Part shown: positions 6,536 through 11,254 of the stretch, in pieces | Layout: every line of letters begins with the position of its first letter | How positions within the stretch are numbered: position 1 is the stretch's first letter | Source: CAUVKI01 sp963552605 | GTDB lineage: Bacteria > Bacillota > Clostridia > Tissierellales > Peptoniphilaceae | Length of the DNA: 11,254 nt | Direction: 5' to 3' | Assembly (NCBI GenBank): GCA_963552605.1 | Contig: CAUVKI010000050.1 | Span: 1-11,254, forward strand | Notes under the pieces: generated by a model | The model's database searches: none | What the model was told of the DNA's origin: nothing | What the model saw: the letters and a program-made list of their open reading frames with translations, nothing else | Program-made: the position numbers and the translations under genes

Positions 6536-7306
6536 CTATTTTTTTCTGTTCAACTCATTTTTCAACTTGGATAAAAGTTTCTTCTCAATTCTTGACACGG
6601 ACATTTGAGAGATATTTAATTTCTTGGCTATATTAAGCTGGGTTTCCTTTTCAAAATATCTTTCAATCAAAATCTGTTTTTCAATCGGAGTAAGCTTATC
6701 CATAGACTTCATCAAAAAATCGCTCAAGTCAACTCTGTCAAAAAAACTGTCCTCGCCCCCTATCATATCATAAAGATAAAACTCTTCGCCGTTTTTTGCG
6801 TCAAATGACACATCAAGAGATTGAGGAGTATAAACTTTGCTCGCTTCCATAACCTCCAAAACTTCCTCTTCGGAAAGATCCAAATGCTTTGCAATATCTT
6901 CAACATTCGGAACTCTCATAAGTTTCTGCAAAAGCTCGCTGCGTGCGTTATTGATTTTTTTGCTCAGCTCCTGAATTCTTCTCGGAACTTTTATAGTCCA
7001 ACCCTTATCCCTGAAATGCTTCTTTATCTCTCCTATGATAGTGGGGGTTGCGAAACTTGAAAACTCAAATCCCTTATCCACATCGAACCTGTCAATCGAA
7101 TATATAAGCCCGATTGAAGCCACCTGAAAAATATCGTCGTACTCAAGTCCCTTCCCTGAATATTTTCTTGCCAAAATTTCAGCTATATATAAAAAATTTT
7201 CAATAAGCTTATTTCTGGCTTCCTTATCTCCGTTATCCCTATATTTTCTAAAAAGTTCTTTATACTCCTCCTTACTCAAAAAATCCGACTTCACGCCCTT
7301 AATCAT
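6536..7306 (-). CDS. sigB: Alternative RNA polymerase sigma factor, SigB type
   Basis: Sigma-70 family factor of 256 residues of the SigB/SigF/SigG group, which directs polymerase to stress or sporulation promoters. Region 2 spans about 33-103 (YDDIFQVASIGLIYSIDRFD, then FSSFATPTIIGEIKKHFRD), region 3 about 115-165, and region 4 about 198-250 with a helix-turn-helix at 222-242. The segment KVPRRIQELSKKI and the region 3-4 linker match SigB better than the KVSRSLKELGNKI form of SigF. With an RsbV/RsbW pair directly upstream, the partner-switch arrangement is complete in gene order. Its ATG overlaps the anti-sigma gene stop (ATGA), typical of coupled 1:1 synthesis. Whether it serves stress or another programme cannot be seen here; SigF remains a less likely alternative. 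Confidence 0.85.
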   Translation of the reverse strand: MIKGVKSDFLSKEEYKELFRKYRDNGDKEARNKLIENFLYIAEILARKYSGKGLEYDDIFQVASIGLIYSIDRFDVDKGFEFSSFATPTIIGEIKKHFRDKGWTIKVPRRIQELSKKINNARSELLQKLMRVPNVEDIAKHLDLSEEEVLEVMEASKVYTPQSLDVSFDAKNGEEFYLYDMIGGEDSFFDRVDLSDFLMKSMDKLTPIEKQILIERYFEKETQLNIAKKLNISQMSVSRIEKKLLSKLKNELNRKK

Positions 7307-7659
7307 ACCGGATCATTCCTTAAAGTTTTTGTCATAACCAAAAACTTATCTTCAAATTTCACTTCGTCCATAAGAGAGCTGATAATCTGCATACTCATAC
7401 TTTCCTCTTCGGGAGAGCTTAAAAACCCGCTCACCCGAATTTCCAAAGATTTATCCGAACTCAAAAAAACAACGGTTTCTTCTTCATCGTTTTTCTCATT
7501 TATACTTAAGAGCATAGCCTCGGCGGCACACATCTTTATATCCTCTATATCGTCAAGAGAAAATCTCATAACATTGGCAACCGAAGCCGAAGTCATTCTA
7601 AGCATACTGATATACGCGGATTCCTTCGGAAAAGCGAGAGCTATTTTTTTTTCACGCAT
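7303..7659 (-). CDS. rsbW: RsbW/SpoIIAB-like anti-sigma factor with degenerate ATP site
   Basis: Protein of 118 residues placed where an anti-sigma kinase belongs, between the RsbV-like antagonist and the sigma factor. It keeps the fold signature of the family: an N-terminal strand segment, LDDIEDIKMCAAEA before the N-box position, and SLMDEVKFED near the end, comparable to the LMDEV segment of RsbW. The ATP-binding boxes are not recognisable. After Glu47 the expected Asn is Leu51 and the following His position is Glu55. The Asp-x-Gly-x-Gly box is replaced by SGFLSS, with Gly78 where Asp is expected, and the Gly-rich GLGL segment is ESMSMQ. It may bind sigma without kinase activity. I chose ATG at 7659 because AAGGAG lies 8 bases upstream; GTG at 7668 is too close to it. 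Normal members are about 125-160 residues, so it is slightly short. Confidence 0.78.
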   Translation of the reverse strand: MREKKIALAFPKESAYISMLRMTSASVANVMRFSLDDIEDIKMCAAEAMLLSINEKNDEEETVVFLSSDKSLEIRVSGFLSSPEEESMSMQIISSLMDEVKFEDKFLVMTKTLRNDPV

Positions 7660-7981
7660 CGCTCTCACTCCTTATTAAAAACAACTTCTCCATATCCGTT
7701 ATCTGAAAAAGTTTTCTTACAAACTTCCTCACATTCTCAAAGACAAGGGAATAACCTCCACCTGAAACCTCTTTGTATATCGCCACAAAAGCCCCCAATC
7801 CGGTGGAGTCCAGATAAATTAAATTCTTTGCGTCTATGACCACATCAGAGGGCACTTCTTTAAAGTTTTTTAAAACCTCTTTTTGAAAACTCTTTGAATT
7901 ATGGATATCAATATCGCCCGACGGTTCATATCTCCAAGCTCTCTTAGCATTATCATATTTCTTTACAAGCTCATACTCCAT
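7652..7981 (-). CDS. rsbV: RsbV/SpoIIAA-like anti-anti-sigma factor (STAS domain)
   Basis: Small cytoplasmic STAS-domain protein of 109 residues. Unphosphorylated members bind the anti-sigma factor and free the sigma factor; phosphorylation of one serine switches this off. The core reads GDIDIHNSKSF at 22-32 and VVIDAKNLIYLDSTGLGAF at 47-65. Ser59 aligns with the phosphorylated serine of SpoIIAA (Ser58) and RsbV (Ser56), so the switch residue is kept. I chose the second of two adjacent ATGs (7981), six bases after GGAGG at 7988-7992; the first, at 7984, is only three bases away. A longer reading frame to 8026 runs inside gyrA and is unlikely to be used. The gene overlaps the gyrA end by 11 bases and the next gene by 8 bases, so its expression is probably tied to gyrase transcription. 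Confidence 0.88.
   Translation of the reverse strand: MEYELVKKYDNAKRAWRYEPSGDIDIHNSKSFQKEVLKNFKEVPSDVVIDAKNLIYLDSTGLGAFVAIYKEVSGGGYSLVFENVRKFVRKLFQITDMEKLFLIRSESDA
7668..7673 (-). promoter_or_regulatory. Ribosome binding site fixing the anti-sigma start
   Basis: AAGGAG on the minus strand, 8 bases before the ATG at 7659. It excludes the in-frame GTG at 7668, which overlaps it. Confidence 0.7.
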
Positions 7982-10406
7982 CATTATCCTCCACAACTTT
8001 TGCAACCGCAACCACCGACTGATCATTCTTGAGTTTCATAAGAATGAGTCCGGCAGTAGCTCTGTTTTGTCTTGTGATATCCTTCGCCCTTATCCTTATC
8101 ATCTGCCCCTGATCCGTAATCAGCAATATATCATCATTTTCTTCAACAATTTTCACTCCGACCAAATTTCCCGTCTTTTTGTTTATGACATTTGCCCTCA
8201 CACCCTTTCCTCCTCGCTTATGCAGAGGAAAATCCGAAAGCAAAGACCTCTTTCCGTAGCCTCTCTCTGAAACCGTAAGAATATCCGAATTATCTTTGAA
8301 AGCCTCCATACCTATTATCATATCGGTGTTATCAAGTCTCATTCCGATTACTCCCATAGCGGTTCTTCCCAGAGCGCTTATATCTTTTTCACAAAACTTT
8401 ACAGCCTGACCGTTCCTTGAAACCAAAATAATAAAATCTCCCTCTCCGACCTTTCTCACGCAGGAAATTTCATCATCATCTTTAAGAGTAATTGCTCTTA
8501 TTCCGGATTTTCTTATATTGCTGAATTGAGATATCTCCGTTTTCTTTATTATTCCGTTCTTGGTGGCAAAAACAATAAATTCCGACCCGCTTCCTTTGGG
8601 TACGGCAACAATTGACCTTATCTTCTCACCCTCGCTAAGCTCCAAAAGATTAACCGCGGCAGTTCCCTTTGCGGTTCTTCCTCCTTCGGGAATTTCAAAA
8701 GCTCTCTTTGAAAAAACATTTCCAAGACTGGTGAAAAACAATATAAAATCGTGAGTTCCGGTCATATATATGTCTTCCACAAAATCCTCTTCTCTGGTGG
8801 TAAGTCCGCTCATACCGTGTCCCCCACGGTTTTGAGTGCGATATTCACTCTCGGAAGTCCTCTTTATATATCCGTAATGGGTGAGAGTTATGACCATCGT
8901 ATCTTCTTCAATCAAATCCTCAATTTCTATCTCTGAAACCTCCCGAATTATATCAGTGCGTCTTTTATCACCGAATTTTTGAGAAATTTCTTCAAGCTCG
9001 GAAATAATCAGGTTATCCAAAATTTCAGAGCTTCCCAATATATCCTTAAGGCGTGAAATCGTTTTTAAAAGCTCCTGATGTTCTTCTTCAAGCTTATCTT
9101 TCTCAAGCTTTTGAAGTCTTCTAAGCCGCATATCCAATATGGCTTGTGATTGAATTTCGGAGACGGAAAAAGTTTCAATCAGCTTCTCCTTTGCATCATC
9201 ATATGCCGAACGGACAATTCTTATCACTTCATCGGCATTTTCTATGGCTATCAAAAGCCCCTGAAGAATATGATCCCTCGCCTCCGCCTTGTCAAGTTCA
9301 AACTTGGTGCGGCGGATTACAACCTCTCTTTGGAACTTTATATACTCCGTTAGAAGCTCTCTAAGACCTAAAACCTTAGGCTCTCCGTTGACAAGCGCAA
9401 GATTTATAATTCCAAAAGTGGACTCAAGCGGAGAATATTTATAAAGCTGATTAAGCACCACATTCGGCACTGCATCTCTTCTGAGTTCCACGACAATCCT
9501 CATTCCGTTTCTGTCCGACTCGTCGTGCACTCCCGTAATTCCTTCAATCTTTTTTTCCTTTACCAAATCCGCTATCTTTTGAATAAGCTTGGTTTTATTG
9601 ACCTGATAAGGAATTTCCGTAACAACAATTACATACTTTCCCTTATTGGTTTCTTCAATATCCGCCTTTGCTCTGATTATAATCTTTCCTCTTCCGCTCC
9701 TATAAGCTTCCTCAATTCCCGAAGTTCCCATAATAAGACCTCCGGTAGGAAAATCGGGTCCCGGAATTAGTTTCAAAAGCTCGTCCAATGACGCCTCGGG
9801 GTTTTTAATAAGCAAAACTGTGGCATTTATAGCTTCCGCTATGTTATGAGGAGCCATATTCGTCGCCATTCCCACCGCTATTCCGGCGGAACCGTTTACC
9901 AGCAAATTGGGAAATCTTGACGGAAGAACCGTAGGTTCGGTTCTCTCGCCGTCATAATTGGGTTTGAAATCCACCGTGTCCTTATGAATATCTCTTAAAA
10001 GTTCCATTGCGGGATTTGACATTCTGGCTTCCGTATATCTCGGAGCCGCTGCTCCGTATCCGTCAATGGATCCGAAATTTCCATGTCCGTCAACCAGCGG
10101 ATAACGAATATTAAAATCCTGTGCAAGCCTTACCATTGCATCATAAATCGCTGCATCTCCGTGAGGGTGATAATTACCCATAACATCGCCTGAAATCTTT
10201 GAAGATTTTCTATGCGGCTTATCCGAATAGACTCCCAGTTCGTCCATAGCATATAAAATTCTCCTATGCACGGGTTTCAATCCGTCTCTCACATCGGGAA
10301 GCGCTCTTGAAGTGATTACACTCATCGAATAATTGAGATAGGACGACTTCATCTGCTTCTCAAGATTAACTTCCTCTATACCGATCTTTTCCTGTTCTTC
10401 TGACAT
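7971..10406 (-). CDS. gyrA: DNA gyrase subunit A
   Basis: Breakage-reunion subunit of DNA gyrase, 811 residues, close to the usual Gram-positive length; it forms A2B2 with GyrB to introduce negative supercoils. The N-terminal domain shows SVITSRALPDVRDGLKPVHR at 29-48, the quinolone region GNYHPHGDAAIYDAM at 77-91 and the DNA-cleaving Tyr124 in APRYTEARM. The C-terminal beta-pinwheel begins near 500, with a GyrA-box-like QNRGGHG at 525-531 and a second KRGGKG at 730-735. Ala85 occupies the place of E. coli Ser83, while Asp89 (E. coli Asp87) is kept. The box, next to a gyrB gene, favours GyrA over ParC. AGGAGG-type binding site lies just upstream, overlapping the gyrB stop; only nine bases separate the two genes. 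Confidence 0.97.
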   Translation of the reverse strand: MSEEQEKIGIEEVNLEKQMKSSYLNYSMSVITSRALPDVRDGLKPVHRRILYAMDELGVYSDKPHRKSSKISGDVMGNYHPHGDAAIYDAMVRLAQDFNIRYPLVDGHGNFGSIDGYGAAAPRYTEARMSNPAMELLRDIHKDTVDFKPNYDGERTEPTVLPSRFPNLLVNGSAGIAVGMATNMAPHNIAEAINATVLLIKNPEASLDELLKLIPGPDFPTGGLIMGTSGIEEAYRSGRGKIIIRAKADIEETNKGKYVIVVTEIPYQVNKTKLIQKIADLVKEKKIEGITGVHDESDRNGMRIVVELRRDAVPNVVLNQLYKYSPLESTFGIINLALVNGEPKVLGLRELLTEYIKFQREVVIRRTKFELDKAEARDHILQGLLIAIENADEVIRIVRSAYDDAKEKLIETFSVSEIQSQAILDMRLRRLQKLEKDKLEEEHQELLKTISRLKDILGSSEILDNLIISELEEISQKFGDKRRTDIIREVSEIEIEDLIEEDTMVITLTHYGYIKRTSESEYRTQNRGGHGMSGLTTREEDFVEDIYMTGTHDFILFFTSLGNVFSKRAFEIPEGGRTAKGTAAVNLLELSEGEKIRSIVAVPKGSGSEFIVFATKNGIIKKTEISQFSNIRKSGIRAITLKDDDEISCVRKVGEGDFIILVSRNGQAVKFCEKDISALGRTAMGVIGMRLDNTDMIIGMEAFKDNSDILTVSERGYGKRSLLSDFPLHKRGGKGVRANVINKKTGNLVGVKIVEENDDILLITDQGQMIRIRAKDITRQNRATAGLILMKLKNDQSVVAVAKVVEDNDGV

Positions 10407-10415
10407 AAAGTCCTC

Positions 10416-11254
10416 CTATGCGTCAACGTTTGTAGCGTACTTGGCATTTTTCTCAATAAATTCTTTTCTCGGCGCAACCTGCTCACCCATAAGCACTGTG
10501 AACACCTCGTCCGCATAAACTTCATCTTCAAGGCTCACCCTTCTTAAAATCCTCCTTGAGGGATCCATTGTGGTATCCCAAAGCTGCTCCTTATCCATCT
10601 CTCCCAACCCCTTATAACGTTGTATGGAAGGCTTCGGACCGCCCGAATTTTCCTTTAAAAAAGGCTCAAGCAAATTATCGTCATAGAGATAAGTCTCTTT
10701 TTTTCCCTGCTGAATTTTATAAAGCGGAGGTACTGCCATATAAACATGACCTTTGCGGATAAGATCCGTCATATACCTGAAAAAGAAAGTCAAAAGCAGT
10801 GTGGCTATATGCTCCCCGTCCACATCGGCATCGGTCATAATAATTATCTTGTCGTATCTTAATTTTGAGACATCAAATTCCTCACTTATTCCGGTCCCGA
10901 AAGCGGTAATCATAGATCGAATTTCCTCATAACCCAAAATCTTATCTATTCTCGCCTTTTCAACATTCATAATCTTTCCCCGTAAAGGCAGCACCGCTTG
11001 AAATTCCGAATTTCTCGCTCCTATTGCCGAACCTCCTGCGGAATTACCCTCCACCAGAAAAATTTCGGTTCCGTCAACCCCGTGCTTTCTGCAATCCACA
11101 AGTTTTCCGGGAAGCATTGTATTTTCCAAAACATTCTTTCTCCTCGTGAGGTCTCTTGCCTTTCTTGCGGCTTCTCTCGCCCTTTGAGAAAGCAATGCGG
11201 AGTCAACAATCGACTTTGCCTCTTTAGGATGCTCCTCCAGATAGGAAGAAAAAT
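10416..11254 (-). CDS. gyrB: DNA gyrase subunit B, 5' end outside window
   Basis: C-terminal 278 residues of the ATPase and TOPRIM subunit of gyrase. The reading frame stays open to the window edge, beginning FSSYLEEHPKEAKSIVDSAL, so the ATPase domain lies beyond. The TOPRIM metal site is intact: Glu in LVEGNSAGG and the MTDADVDGEH acid cluster. PLRGKIMNVEKARIDK, QRYKGLGEMD and the ending EFIEKNAKYATNVDA are typical of GyrB. The large insertion of enterobacterial GyrB is absent, as in Gram-positives. Two departures are visible: Asn (AAT at 11045-11043) replaces the Asp of the EGDSAGG motif (E. coli Asp426), and the next conserved KQGRDR segment reads IGARNS. The gene overlaps nothing and ends nine bases before gyrA, with which it is surely co-transcribed. 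Confidence 0.96.
   Translation of the reverse strand, partial: FSSYLEEHPKEAKSIVDSALLSQRAREAARKARDLTRRKNVLENTMLPGKLVDCRKHGVDGTEIFLVEGNSAGGSAIGARNSEFQAVLPLRGKIMNVEKARIDKILGYEEIRSMITAFGTGISEEFDVSKLRYDKIIIMTDADVDGEHIATLLLTFFFRYMTDLIRKGHVYMAVPPLYKIQQGKKETYLYDDNLLEPFLKENSGGPKPSIQRYKGLGEMDKEQLWDTTMDPSRRILRRVSLEDEVYADEVFTVLMGEQVAPRKEFIEKNAKYATNVDA

Noticed and set aside
6536..7981. Reading the three sigma-related genes as the sporulation operon spoIIAA-spoIIAB-sigF
   Set aside because: The sigma factor has the VPRRIQEL and region 3-4 linker typical of SigB, and the gene order after gyrA fits a SigB module; SigF cannot be fully excluded without a tree.
1..11254. CRISPR array, tRNA or rRNA genes
   Set aside because: No regularly spaced repeats and no tRNA- or rRNA-like conserved stretches were recognised on either strand by eye.

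Overview
The window looks like a near-origin chromosomal segment of a low-GC Firmicute, most likely a member of the Clostridia. A Peptostreptococcaceae-like relative is my best guess, from the gene order gyrB-gyrA-rsbV-rsbW-sigB and from protein style; the family-level call is inference. Everything is transcribed on the minus strand except an IS630-type transposase remnant at the left edge, so transcription reads from high to low coordinates.

Right part (about 11254 down to 4176): one tightly packed gene run, gyrB (5' end outside the window), gyrA, an RsbV-like anti-anti-sigma factor, an RsbW-like anti-sigma factor, a SigB-type sigma factor, a cyclodeaminase/FchA-like folate enzyme, a class V aminotransferase (cysteine desulfurase family) and a DUF4446 membrane protein. 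Neighbouring genes overlap or are at most 11 bases apart, and a clear intrinsic terminator follows the last gene. It therefore probably behaves as one operon, or a chain of read-through units, linking DNA supercoiling enzymes to a stress-type sigma factor. Two things stand out. The RsbW-like protein lacks the recognisable ATP-binding boxes of its kinase family, while its RsbV partner keeps the phosphorylatable serine. The gyrase subunits carry residues associated with reduced quinolone susceptibility: Asn at the GyrB Asp426 position and Ala at the GyrA Ser83 position (E. coli numbering).

Middle (about 4175 to 3806): roughly 370 bases without a convincing gene. Part of it is richer in G+C than the adjacent transporter genes, and it holds several palindromes, hairpins and a short direct repeat; its function is unknown.

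Left part (3805 to 292): a TetR-family regulator, then an ECF-type transporter of unknown substrate: a Trep_Strep/MptD-family S component, an EcfT transmembrane protein and an EcfA-like ATPase with two fused ATP-binding domains. A sigma-A-like promoter upstream of the regulator overlaps a perfect 40-base palindrome, strongly suggesting autoregulation by TetR and perhaps control of the whole transporter operon. This part appears more A+T-rich than the gyrase run and ends in the IS630 remnant, whose 3' coding end overlaps the ATPase 3' end by 31 bases. That fits an acquired or rearranged cassette, though this is inference.
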